Of a stretch of 34,610 nt of DNA, positions 21,944-29,795 are shown one piece after another; positions within the stretch are counted from its first letter, which is position 1; each line of letters starts with the position of its first letter. The notes beneath the pieces were generated by a model. That model saw only the letters and a list, made by a program, of their open reading frames with translations. It did not search any database and was not told the DNA's origin. Source of the DNA: a bacterium (GTDB lineage: Bacteria; Vulcanimicrobiota; Xenobia; Xenobiales; Xenobiaceae); NCBI GenBank assembly GCA_017458675.1, contig JAFTAM010000047.1:1-34610 (forward strand), read 5' to 3'. The translations under genes and the position numbers were made by a program.

Positions 21944-23470
21944 TTAAGCGTCTTCGTCCTTAAAGAGCGGCTTCCACTGGCCCTTTCTGCAGTTCTCCGG
22001 GCCCAGGTATCCGGTCATGTCAGGATGCTCGTAAAGACGCCACATAAGGCCCTCAAAGACCTTGGCATAGTAGCTGCACATGGGCGATTCCCGCATGATG
22101 GTTCCGAAGAAACTCAGCGTTTTAGAGGTGCAGCCGCCGGTGCAGAAGCGCTTGAACATGCAGCGCCGGCATTTGGGAATGTTGTTGACGCAGCGGGAAT
22201 TGAGCTCGGCAACCTGCGGACTGGAGTCGATCAGCTCCTTCAGATTAAGACCGGGATCGTAAATATTGGCCAGCTTCAGGAAGCCGCTGGAGGCCAGTTC
22301 CTCGCAGGCGTGGATGCCTCCGTCAATGGCGAATCCGAAGACGGAGTTCCCCGCGCCGCAGGGAGAGCGGTAGCACATGAAGGGACGTCTTTTGAAGATT
22401 AAATTGTTGATTTGGTTGTCGATGTCGCTTATGCGCAGATGAGTATCGTGCTTTTTTGCAAATTCGTAAGCGTGATCGACCATATTCAGCCAATTCTCGG
22501 CAAATTTGCCGTTGCGGTCCAGGGGAAAATCGAGCAGCCGGGCGCTTCGGCCTATGTATGAGGAATAGTTGAGCCGGAATTCGCGGAGCCCCAGCTCCTC
22601 GGTGAAAAATTTGAAGCTGGTCAGATAGTCGGCTGGGTCGTGGATGACGCCCAGAACTCCGGGCCTGAGCCCCATCTCTTTGGCTCTCTTCAGATTTCTG
22701 ACGATAACCTCGAAACTGCCGCGTTCCCCGTTCTGAGTTCCGGCGAAGATGCGGTTTTTGTCGTGGACGCTTTTAGGGCCGTCCAGGCTGACTCCGAACT
22801 GCAGGCGGGGGATACCTTTCAGAATTTCGATATTTTTTTCGTTCAGCAGAGTTCCGTTGGTCTGGAAGCTGTAGAGCAGCTTCTTGCCTAAGTTTTCTTC
22901 TTCATTGAGCTGTTCGGCATAATTGACCGCTTCGACAATTTTATCCAGAGCCAGCAGCGGCTCGCCGCCGTGAAAGTCTATGGTAAAGGTGTCGTTGGGC
23001 AGCTCAGTGAGAACTTTGCGGATGGCAAATTTATAGACTTCCAGAGGCATGGCTTTGTTGGTGGGCACCGAGTCGGCCAGACAGTAGCGGCAGGCCAGAT
23101 TGCAGGCTTCGGTTATGTGGAAGCAGATAAAATCGGGATACTTTTTAGGCGTTTTGAAGGTCTCGGCGGGATCGCAGTAAAGGCGTCCGTTGACGGTAAG
23201 CATATTCTGGCGGTAGAGCTCTAAGGTGACTTCGCTGCGCTTGAGCTCCGAGAAGGGATGTTCAATTTCCAGAATCTGCTTCCAGGCGCCGGCTGTGGGA
23301 AGCTTTTTCCAAAAATCGAAATAGAGCGGAGGCAGGACCGCCCAGGAAGCGCTGTCGGGATCGATCAGCAGGCACAGATCTCCTTTGCGCTTGAGGCGGA
23401 GAGAAGGATTTTTGCCTAAGCAGGCTTGAGGTGAAATCCACTGTTGGCCGGTAGTTTTAGTGTTGTTCAT
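21944..23470 (-). CDS. Radical SAM/SPASM peptide-modifying enzyme, second gene of the pair
   Basis: 508 residues. Residues 1-100 form a small domain (SLRLKRKGDLCLLIDPDSASW...ELYRQNMLTVNGRLY) in the place where maturases of ribosomally made peptides often carry a PqqD-like recognition element. The radical SAM core begins with C123xxxC127xxC130 (CNLACRYC), followed by DFHGGEPLLALDK and FQTNGTLLNE. A SPASM domain closes the protein: CYRSPCGAGNSVFGF, GIHACEEL, then CVNNIPKCRRCMFKRFCTGG and PMCSYY, giving ligands for two auxiliary 4Fe-4S clusters as in anaerobic sulfatase-maturating enzymes. The start overlaps the stop of the first gene by 4 nt (ATGA). The two proteins share the whole layout, so they probably modify the same or related peptides. 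Sulfatase maturation is less likely, as no sulfatase is present. Confidence 0.9.
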   Translation of the reverse strand: MNNTKTTGQQWISPQACLGKNPSLRLKRKGDLCLLIDPDSASWAVLPPLYFDFWKKLPTAGAWKQILEIEHPFSELKRSEVTLELYRQNMLTVNGRLYCDPAETFKTPKKYPDFICFHITEACNLACRYCLADSVPTNKAMPLEVYKFAIRKVLTELPNDTFTIDFHGGEPLLALDKIVEAVNYAEQLNEEENLGKKLLYSFQTNGTLLNEKNIEILKGIPRLQFGVSLDGPKSVHDKNRIFAGTQNGERGSFEVIVRNLKRAKEMGLRPGVLGVIHDPADYLTSFKFFTEELGLREFRLNYSSYIGRSARLLDFPLDRNGKFAENWLNMVDHAYEFAKKHDTHLRISDIDNQINNLIFKRRPFMCYRSPCGAGNSVFGFAIDGGIHACEELASSGFLKLANIYDPGLNLKELIDSSPQVAELNSRCVNNIPKCRRCMFKRFCTGGCTSKTLSFFGTIMRESPMCSYYAKVFEGLMWRLYEHPDMTGYLGPENCRKGQWKPLFKDEDA

Positions 23471-25017
23471 GGAAGGTCTGCCTCCGCAGAAAGATTATGC
23501 TTGGGGTCGGGGTTCTGAAGCGCCAGAGCCTGCAGCAGGTCTTCTTCGGCGCCCAGCAGCCACATCAGGTCGGGATACAGCTCCTTATAGAGCCCGCACA
23601 TGGCTTCGGGGAAATTGAGCCCGCCGTTTTGGGCCAGGGCTCTTTGAGCGCAGCCGCCTCCGCAGTGGCGTTTGAGCCAGCAGCGGCGGCATTTGGAAAT
23701 ATTTTCGACGTTCCGGCTCAGCAGATGTTTCAGGTTCTCGTTTTTCACCGGCAGTTCGGCTAAGGGGGGCAGCTCTTGCGCATTTCCCAGGAAAAGAGCG
23801 CTTTTGCAGCTCTGTTCGTATTCTTCGCAGGCGTATACTCCGCCCTCTGGGTCCAAAGACAGGATTGAAGTCCCTATGCCGCAGGGAGATCGCAGGCACA
23901 TATAATCCTGCCTGAATTCAGCCAGACTTTTCAAGCGAAACTGGAGATCGTAAATATTGAGCGGGCGGCCGCAGCTCCGGAAGCGCTGCAGCGCTTTGAA
24001 TATAACCTTCAGATAGGGCTCGCGGTAGGCGGAGGGAGGACATAAACTTTCTTTCAGTTCGCGTCCACGCCCCAGAGGGCAGAAGAAGTTGAAGCGCATG
24101 GATTCGCAGCGCAGCTCTTCAATGAAAAAGTCAAAAGCTTCCTCCAGCTGCTCCGGAGCATATATGACCGCCAGAGGGGAGACCTTCAGCCCCAGTTCCT
24201 GAGCCTTTAAAAAGTTTGAGCAGATCAGGCCATGGAAGGAGCTTCCCTGAGAATTGCGCCGGTAACGGTCGTGCCAGCGGGCCGGACCGTCTATGGATAC
24301 GCCCACGCCCACGCCGTGTTCCCTTAAAAGACGGGCGGTTTCTTCGCTGAGCAGCATGCCGTTGGTCTGCAGCAGAAAATTGATTTTTTTGCCGTATTGC
24401 GAAGCCAGCGGCGGCGCTTTCCTCAGAATCTCTTTTACGGTATCCAGGGCTAAAAGCGGTTCGCCGCCCAGAAAATCTATGTTCAAAACCGGAGCGGGCA
24501 GCTCGGCGCAGGCTCTTTTTATAAAGTATAAAGCCGTTTCTGTCTGCAGAAACTTTTTTGAATTCTGGCCGGAAGAATTGTAGCAGTAGGCGCAGCGCAG
24601 ATTGCAGTCCGAGGTCATGTGCAGGGCCAGAAAATGAGATCCCAGCGGCGGCTCGGGCCCGGAGGCGTATCGGGGATGCATTTTGCCGCCGACGGAGATA
24701 AAGCCCATATTGTAGGCGACGTCCAGCAAATTGGCGGCGTATTGGGGATCGGACGGATTCAGAGCGCTGAGGAGGCCGTCCAGGGTTCGGGGACGGCTGA
24801 GAAGGGCAAAGAGAGCTTTTTCCCGAACGCTGACGGTTTTCCAGGTTCCCAAGGCCTTATTGACTATCCAGGCCGTACCCTCTCGGGGATGTTTCAGTCC
24901 CTGAGCGCGGGCCAGTCGGCTCAGCTGAAAACTTTTTATTTCCGTATCCGGATGCTTGGCGATCAGAACGGAAGCGCTTAATGGCAGATTGGGATTGCTG
25001 GGGAAGTTAAGGTACAT
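23467..25017 (-). CDS. Radical SAM/SPASM peptide-modifying enzyme, first gene of the pair
   Basis: 516 residues. N-terminal part about 40-115 (GTAWIVNKALGTWKTVSVRE, FALLSRPRTLDGLLSAL, NMGFISVGGKMHP) looks like a PqqD-type recognition element: beta hairpin, helix, winged end. Radical SAM core: C138xxxC142xxC145 (CNLRCAYC), DFLGGEPLLALDTVK, LLQTNGMLLSEE, GVSIDGPARWHDRYR. SPASM end: CLRSPCGIGTSILSL, GVYACEEYEQ, LGNAQ, CRRCWLKRHCGGGC and MCGLYKELYPDLMWLL. It resembles, and is probably an old duplicate of, the next gene. ATG 25017 has no good ribosome site; a short frame at 25007-25087 that overlaps the start could couple translation. Chemistry (thioether, epimerisation, carbon-carbon link) cannot be read from sequence. 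Confidence 0.9.
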   Translation of the reverse strand: MYLNFPSNPNLPLSASVLIAKHPDTEIKSFQLSRLARAQGLKHPREGTAWIVNKALGTWKTVSVREKALFALLSRPRTLDGLLSALNPSDPQYAANLLDVAYNMGFISVGGKMHPRYASGPEPPLGSHFLALHMTSDCNLRCAYCYNSSGQNSKKFLQTETALYFIKRACAELPAPVLNIDFLGGEPLLALDTVKEILRKAPPLASQYGKKINFLLQTNGMLLSEETARLLREHGVGVGVSIDGPARWHDRYRRNSQGSSFHGLICSNFLKAQELGLKVSPLAVIYAPEQLEEAFDFFIEELRCESMRFNFFCPLGRGRELKESLCPPSAYREPYLKVIFKALQRFRSCGRPLNIYDLQFRLKSLAEFRQDYMCLRSPCGIGTSILSLDPEGGVYACEEYEQSCKSALFLGNAQELPPLAELPVKNENLKHLLSRNVENISKCRRCWLKRHCGGGCAQRALAQNGGLNFPEAMCGLYKELYPDLMWLLGAEEDLLQALALQNPDPKHNLSAEADLP

Positions 25018-25312
25018 ATAAACCAGAATACGGGAGCGGTCGGCATTGACCGATTAAGTCTCTGTTAATTTGCAGGGGTTCGGGCAAAAACCTCCTTCAG
25101 AGGCGGAGCCGCAGCGGCGGCGGAAATAATATAGGAAGGAATAGAGCGGCGGCGAAGACTTATAGGTTTTTTGGCAAATAAAGGACGGTTTTGACTCGGG
25201 CCTATCGGCAGCGCGCGCCTGCGCAGAAGAGTTGAAACCGGCTTCAGCCTCTGTAGGCGCGGATATTTTTAGGCGGCGCCCGGGGGTGAAATATTTTGAT
25301 TTGGAGTTTTCT
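25018..25312. other. Divergent spacer between the radical SAM pair and pheS
   Basis: 295 bp. I found no T-box signature for pheS. On the minus strand there is CCTC-TGAA-GGAGG followed by TTTTT (25086-25103), which could act as a weak hairpin or as a ribosome site for a 26-codon TTG frame at 25007-25087. No clear sigma-70 promoter was found on either strand. Confidence 0.5.
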
Positions 25313-26341
25313 ATGTCGATCCTGGAACAGTTAGAGCAGTTGAAGGCTGAGGCGGAGCGCGAGATAAAAGAAGCCTCTCAGCAGTCAAAGATTGATGAGC
25401 TTTGGACTAAGTATTTTGGGCGCAAGGGAGGAGAGCTTACCTCTATTCTCAGGGGCGTTAAGACGCTGTCTGCCGAAGAGCGTCCCGCGGTGGGCAAAGC
25501 GGCCAACGAGGTGAAAGTTTTTATTGAAGAACTGTTTGCCGTTCAGAAGGAAAAGATCTATCAGGACGGCCTGGCGGCCAAGCTGTCTGCCGAACAAATT
25601 GACGTAACTCTGCCGGGCAAGTGGAAGGCTCCCGGGCGCATACATCTGCTGAATATTACGATGCGCCGCATTAAAGAGGTTTTTAAGGGGCTGGGCTACA
25701 GCGTGGTATCGGGGCCGGAGATAGAAACCGATTATTACAATTTCGAAGCCCTGAATATCCCCTCCAACCATCCCAGCCGGGAAATGTGGGATTCCTTCTT
25801 CCTGCGCGAGGGACTGCTCATGCGCAGCCACACTTCTCCCAGTCAGGTCCATGTTATGGAAAAGCAGGAGCCGCCGGTCAGGGTCATCTGCCCCGGCAAA
25901 TGCTACCGCCGCGACGCCGTAGACGCCACTCATTTCTGGGAATTTCATCAGGTAGAGGGCCTTCTGGTCGATAAAAACGTGACCTTTTCCGATTTAAAGG
26001 GCACTTTGGAGCTCTTTGCCAAGGGCATGTTCGGCCATCGCCGGCGCACCCGCTTCAATCCCTCTTATTTCCCCTTTACCGAGCCTTCGGCCGAGGTTAT
26101 GGTAGACTGCTTCGTCTGCGACGGCAAGGGCTGCCGCGTCTGCAAAAACAGCGGTTGGATTGAGATTATGGGCAGCGGCATGGTCCACCCCCGCGTGCTT
26201 AAGGGCGTGGGCTACGATCCGGAAAAATATACCGGCTTCGCTTTCGGCATGGGCGTAGAGCGTATAGCCATGCTCACCTACGGAGTCGACGATATCCGCC
26301 TTCTGTACGAAGACGATATGCGCTTTTTGAGTCAGTTTTAA
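25313..26341 (+). CDS. pheS: Phenylalanine-tRNA ligase alpha subunit
   Basis: 342 residues, normal length. Together with PheT it charges tRNA-Phe as an alpha2beta2 enzyme in the cytoplasm. Residues 1-85 form the N-terminal coiled coil (MSILEQLEQLKAEAEREIKE). The class II catalytic core follows: NFEALNIPSNHPSREMWDSF, LLMRSHTSPSQVHVM (motif 2 region), GKCYRRDAVDATHFWEFHQ, and motif 3 FAFGMGVERIAMLTYGVDD near the end. A Cys cluster (CFVCDGKGCRVCKNSGW, about 265-281) is seen in many bacterial PheS proteins. I chose ATG 25313, with GGAG 7 nt upstream; the frame extends to a TTG at 25232, but that part has no PheS similarity. pheT follows after 23 bp. Confidence 0.97.
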   Translation: MSILEQLEQLKAEAEREIKEASQQSKIDELWTKYFGRKGGELTSILRGVKTLSAEERPAVGKAANEVKVFIEELFAVQKEKIYQDGLAAKLSAEQIDVTLPGKWKAPGRIHLLNITMRRIKEVFKGLGYSVVSGPEIETDYYNFEALNIPSNHPSREMWDSFFLREGLLMRSHTSPSQVHVMEKQEPPVRVICPGKCYRRDAVDATHFWEFHQVEGLLVDKNVTFSDLKGTLELFAKGMFGHRRRTRFNPSYFPFTEPSAEVMVDCFVCDGKGCRVCKNSGWIEIMGSGMVHPRVLKGVGYDPEKYTGFAFGMGVERIAMLTYGVDDIRLLYEDDMRFLSQF

Positions 26342-26364
26342 TATTCAGGGATGAGGGTGTAAAA

Positions 26365-28725
26365 ATGCGTGTTCCTTTTTGTTGGTTAAAAGATTATGTT
26401 GAGCTGCATGAATCGGCTCAGGAGGCCGCCGAACTGCTGCAGTCGGTCGGCGTGCCCGTGGAAAATATCGAACAGGCCGGCGCTTCGGTCAGCGGCATTG
26501 TAACCTGCCGCATAGTAAGCGCCGAAAAGCATCCCGACGCCGAGCGTCTCCTGATCTGTCAGGTCGACGCAGGCTCGGAGAAGCTGCAGATCGTCACCGC
26601 CGCTCCCAACGCCAGAGCGGGCATGGTAACGGCGGTCGCGCTGCACGGCGCGATTCTGGCCAGCGGCACGAAGATTAAGAAGGGCAAGCTCAGAGGAGCG
26701 GTTTCCGAGGGCATGTTCTGCGGCTGGGACGAGGCTGGCGTCGATCCCGAATGTCTGCCCGAGGACAAGCGCGAGGGCATTCTGGATCTGCCCGAAGATA
26801 CCGAGATAGGCGTGCCAGTTCAGAAGGTTCTGCCCATCGTCGAGGATATTTTGATTGTGGAATCCTTTGCCAACCGCGCCGATCAGCTTAGCATCCTGGG
26901 CATCGCCCGCGAGCTGGCCGCTAAATTGGAGCGCCCTCTGCGCATGCCCGAGATTATGCGGGATTACGATCAGGCTTCGATCAACGGCGAAGATAATTTG
27001 GTCGCTATTGAGGATTATACGGCCTGCCCCCGCTTTATGGCCCGCCTGGTCAGCGGCGTCAAGGTCGGTCCTTCTCCCAAGTGGATGGCCCGCCGCCTGG
27101 AGCTGGCCGGCATGCGCAGCATCAATAACGTGGTCGATATAACCAATTATGTAATGCTGGAGACCGGACAGCCTCTGCACGCCTATGACCGCGCCCGTCT
27201 GGCGGAAGGACGTCTGATTGTGCGCCGTTCCCGTCCGGAGGAGACGATAGTCACCCTTGACAGCGCGGAACAGAAGCTGCCCGCCAATTCCATTATTATT
27301 GCCGACGCCGAAAAGGCCGTGGGCGTGGCCGGCGTCATGGGCGGTCTGAATACGGAGATCGAAGAAGCCACCTCCGAGCTGCTGCTGGAATCGGCTTCCT
27401 TTGACAACGGCGACGTGCGGCGCACCTCCCTGCGGCTGGGTCTGCGCACCGAATCTTCCAAGCGCTTTGAGAAGGGCATGGATATTGAAAGGGTAATTTT
27501 CGGTTCCCAGCGCGCCGCTTATCTGCTCAATGAATATGCCGGCAAGGTTATGCCCGAAATAGTCGTAAAGAGCGTTCCTCAGCCTGAGCCGGTTACGGTG
27601 GAACTGCGCCTGGCTTTGATTAAGAGAGTTCTGGGCGTGGAAGTCCCCTTCGAAAAGGTCTGCGCCATTCTGCGCAGTCTGGAATTTGCGGTTAAGGATC
27701 TCGGAGACGGACGCCTTGAGGTTAAGGTTCCCTCCTTCCGCATCGATATAACCGAGGAGATCGATCTGATAGAAGAGATCGCCCGACATGCCGGCTATGA
27801 CAATCTTCCCAACACCGTACCCGCCGTAGAGCAGGGCAGCGTCGTCTTCCACAACGACGTCAATGAGGAGACCTTCCGCGATCTCTGCGTAAAGCTGGGA
27901 TTGACGGAGATCCTGACTCCTTCGCTCTGCAGTCTGGAAATGATTAAAAAGTACCGCGTTGAGGACGAGGTTCTGCAGATCATGAATCCTCTCAGCGAGG
28001 ACCAGCGGGTTCTGCGTCCCTGCCTCTTCCCGTTCATGACCAATGTGGTTCTTCGCAATCTCAGAGTGCGCAATGAGGATATGCGCCTCTTTGAGATCAG
28101 CCGAATTTACGAGAAGGACGGCGACGGAGTAAAGGAGCCGCTGCGCTTGGGTCTGGCTCTTAGCTATAAGGACGCTGATTTCTTCGCTCTGAAGGGTATT
28201 GTCGAGGAGATCGCGGCCATGCTGGGCACGGAATTTAAGTATGTGCGCGCCTCCAAGGCCTGGACGCATCCCGGAGCCTCCGCCGAGGTAATGCTTGGAA
28301 ATTCCGTCGTAGGCTGGCTGGGAGTTATTCATCCGGTTCTGGCCAAGGAACTGGATCTGGAGCAGAACGCCATTCTGGGCGAGCTCGATATCGACGCCAT
28401 TATGGCGGCTCAGAAGCTCAGGCAGTATAAGAAGATATCCAGGTATCCTTCGGTCGAGCGCGATCTGGCCCTGGTAATGGAAGCGAGCGTACAGGCCGGC
28501 GACGTCGCGGCCCGCTTTAAGCAGGTGGGCGGCGATCTGGTCAGCGAAGTGCGCTGCTTCGACGTCTATGTCGGCGAGGGCATACCGGCCGGTTATAAGA
28601 GCCTGGCCTTCAGGTTCGTCCTCCAGGCTATGGACAAAACTCTGGAAGATGAAGATATCTCCCGCCTGATGAAAAAGCTGCAGAAGATAGCCGAGCGCGA
28701 GTTTAAGGCGAAAATCCGCGAATAA
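26365..28725 (+). CDS. pheT: Phenylalanine-tRNA ligase beta subunit
   Basis: 786 residues, the usual bacterial size. Domains in order: N-terminal MRVPFCWLKDYVEL; a tRNA-binding EMAP/OB fold at about 40-150 (GIVTCRIVSAEKHPDAERLL); the B3/B4 region with the editing site at about 205-375 (MRSINNVVDITNYVMLETGQ); B5 at about 405-475 (SFRIDITEEIDLIEEIARH); the catalytic-like core; and the C-terminal anticodon-binding FDX-ACB domain at about 693-786 (RYPSVERDLALVME). The editing domain hydrolyses Tyr-tRNA-Phe. It forms an operon with pheS, and a strong terminator follows 13 bp after the stop. Confidence 0.97.
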   Translation: MRVPFCWLKDYVELHESAQEAAELLQSVGVPVENIEQAGASVSGIVTCRIVSAEKHPDAERLLICQVDAGSEKLQIVTAAPNARAGMVTAVALHGAILASGTKIKKGKLRGAVSEGMFCGWDEAGVDPECLPEDKREGILDLPEDTEIGVPVQKVLPIVEDILIVESFANRADQLSILGIARELAAKLERPLRMPEIMRDYDQASINGEDNLVAIEDYTACPRFMARLVSGVKVGPSPKWMARRLELAGMRSINNVVDITNYVMLETGQPLHAYDRARLAEGRLIVRRSRPEETIVTLDSAEQKLPANSIIIADAEKAVGVAGVMGGLNTEIEEATSELLLESASFDNGDVRRTSLRLGLRTESSKRFEKGMDIERVIFGSQRAAYLLNEYAGKVMPEIVVKSVPQPEPVTVELRLALIKRVLGVEVPFEKVCAILRSLEFAVKDLGDGRLEVKVPSFRIDITEEIDLIEEIARHAGYDNLPNTVPAVEQGSVVFHNDVNEETFRDLCVKLGLTEILTPSLCSLEMIKKYRVEDEVLQIMNPLSEDQRVLRPCLFPFMTNVVLRNLRVRNEDMRLFEISRIYEKDGDGVKEPLRLGLALSYKDADFFALKGIVEEIAAMLGTEFKYVRASKAWTHPGASAEVMLGNSVVGWLGVIHPVLAKELDLEQNAILGELDIDAIMAAQKLRQYKKISRYPSVERDLALVMEASVQAGDVAARFKQVGGDLVSEVRCFDVYVGEGIPAGYKSLAFRFVLQAMDKTLEDEDISRLMKKLQKIAEREFKAKIRE

Positions 28726-28738
28726 TCAGCCTCTGCCG

Positions 28739-28779
28739 GGCCGCTTTTGCCGAATTCCCATGGAAAAGCGGCCTTTTTT
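28739..28779 (+). terminator. Rho-independent terminator of pheST
   Basis: GGCCGCTTTT (28739-28748) and AAAAGCGGCC (28764-28773) form a perfect 10-bp stem with a 15-nt loop, followed by six T residues. This argues against a start of the next gene before 28780. Confidence 0.92.
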
Positions 28780-28830
28780 GTCGGCGGCTTCTCTTTGCTG
28801 CAGAGAGCTTTTAGGGTAATATATATAGCT

Positions 28831-29754
28831 ATGAAGACAGTTTTTGCAAGATTATTTATATTGCTGCTGGCGCTGGGAGCTGTTTTCGGCTGTTTCGCCG
28901 GAAGCAGCCGGGCCGCCCTCAATAAAAGCTGGGCCGTCGGGGATCTGCGCCTGAATGAGGAAATGAGCGTTTTGGAGGCTCATTTGCTGGCCTGCGGGCG
29001 CGCGCTGCGGGATTTCTCCCAAGGGCGCGCATATCAGCGCGACGCTCTTAAGCAAGTTTCGGCCATCCAGGACAAGGCTCAGGCGGCTTTTTCGAAAATT
29101 TCCGGGATGGACAAATCTTCCGATCCCACTCTGTATGCCTGCGGTCTGGATACGGCCAGGAAGCAGCTTCAGCAGATCAAGGCTGCCAAAGCTCTTTTGG
29201 AAAAACCTGAGGTTTTAAATAAAGATATATTGGAACTGCAGTCCGGCAACGCCGAGCTTTATAAATCGCAGGCGCGTTTTATGAGAGTGCGTCTGCAGTC
29301 GATAAAAGTGTTTTTGGAGAAACAGCGCGGACAGAGTTTCAGCGATAAAAAAGACGATGCAGACAGAGGCGTCAGGGAGTATTACCTCTTTCAGAAGAAT
29401 CTGCTGCCTTTGCAGATTGAAGAGCTGCAGCAATCCGAAGTCTTAATGAAAATTATGGAAAATATTGTCGTCAACGGCAAAAGCCTTCCTGTCGGCGACC
29501 TTTTAAGCAAATGCCGCAGTATTGAACAGCGCTGGCTCGGCTGCGCGGCCGACGCCTCTCTGCAGGAACTGAAGGAAAAATACCGCCTGGAATTTGCCGA
29601 TTTCGCGCATTTTGCCGAGGCGGTGCTGCTGCTTAAAAAAGATCTCAGCGTCGATTCCGTCAGCCGTCTGAATCGCTGGGACAGTAAGCTGCAGAAGGAC
29701 AGCCAGGCGGCCAAAGAATGCAGTATTGCCATTATCCGTAAATATCTGCGTTGA
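28831..29754 (+). CDS. Exported helical protein of unknown function
   Basis: 307 residues. A signal peptide occupies about residues 1-30 (FARLFILLLALGAVFGCFAG, cleavage near SRA-A; a lipobox at VFGC is possible but has an unusual Phe). The rest is predicted mostly helical, rich in Lys, Gln, Leu and Glu, with heptad-like stretches (LKQVSAIQDKAQAAFSKI; EELQQSEVLMKIMENIV), so a coiled-coil bundle in the periplasm or on the cell surface is likely. No named family recognised. ATG 28831 was chosen because the same frame upstream passes through the pheT terminator. It lies 41 bp before the next gene in the same direction and may be co-transcribed with it. Confidence 0.8.
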   Translation: MKTVFARLFILLLALGAVFGCFAGSSRAALNKSWAVGDLRLNEEMSVLEAHLLACGRALRDFSQGRAYQRDALKQVSAIQDKAQAAFSKISGMDKSSDPTLYACGLDTARKQLQQIKAAKALLEKPEVLNKDILELQSGNAELYKSQARFMRVRLQSIKVFLEKQRGQSFSDKKDDADRGVREYYLFQKNLLPLQIEELQQSEVLMKIMENIVVNGKSLPVGDLLSKCRSIEQRWLGCAADASLQELKEKYRLEFADFAHFAEAVLLLKKDLSVDSVSRLNRWDSKLQKDSQAAKECSIAIIRKYLR

Positions 29755-29795
29755 TTTTGTGAGTTTATAATTTTTTGAGATCGGGGAGCTTCGGT

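Noticed and set aside
25018-25312. T-box riboswitch for pheST
   Set aside because: No T-box consensus (GGGTGG-type box followed by a terminator) could be found before pheS.
26386-28332. Minus-strand open frame of 648 codons
   Set aside because: It lies wholly antisense to pheT, has no recognisable domain, and its composition is what the complement of a GC-rich coding frame gives.
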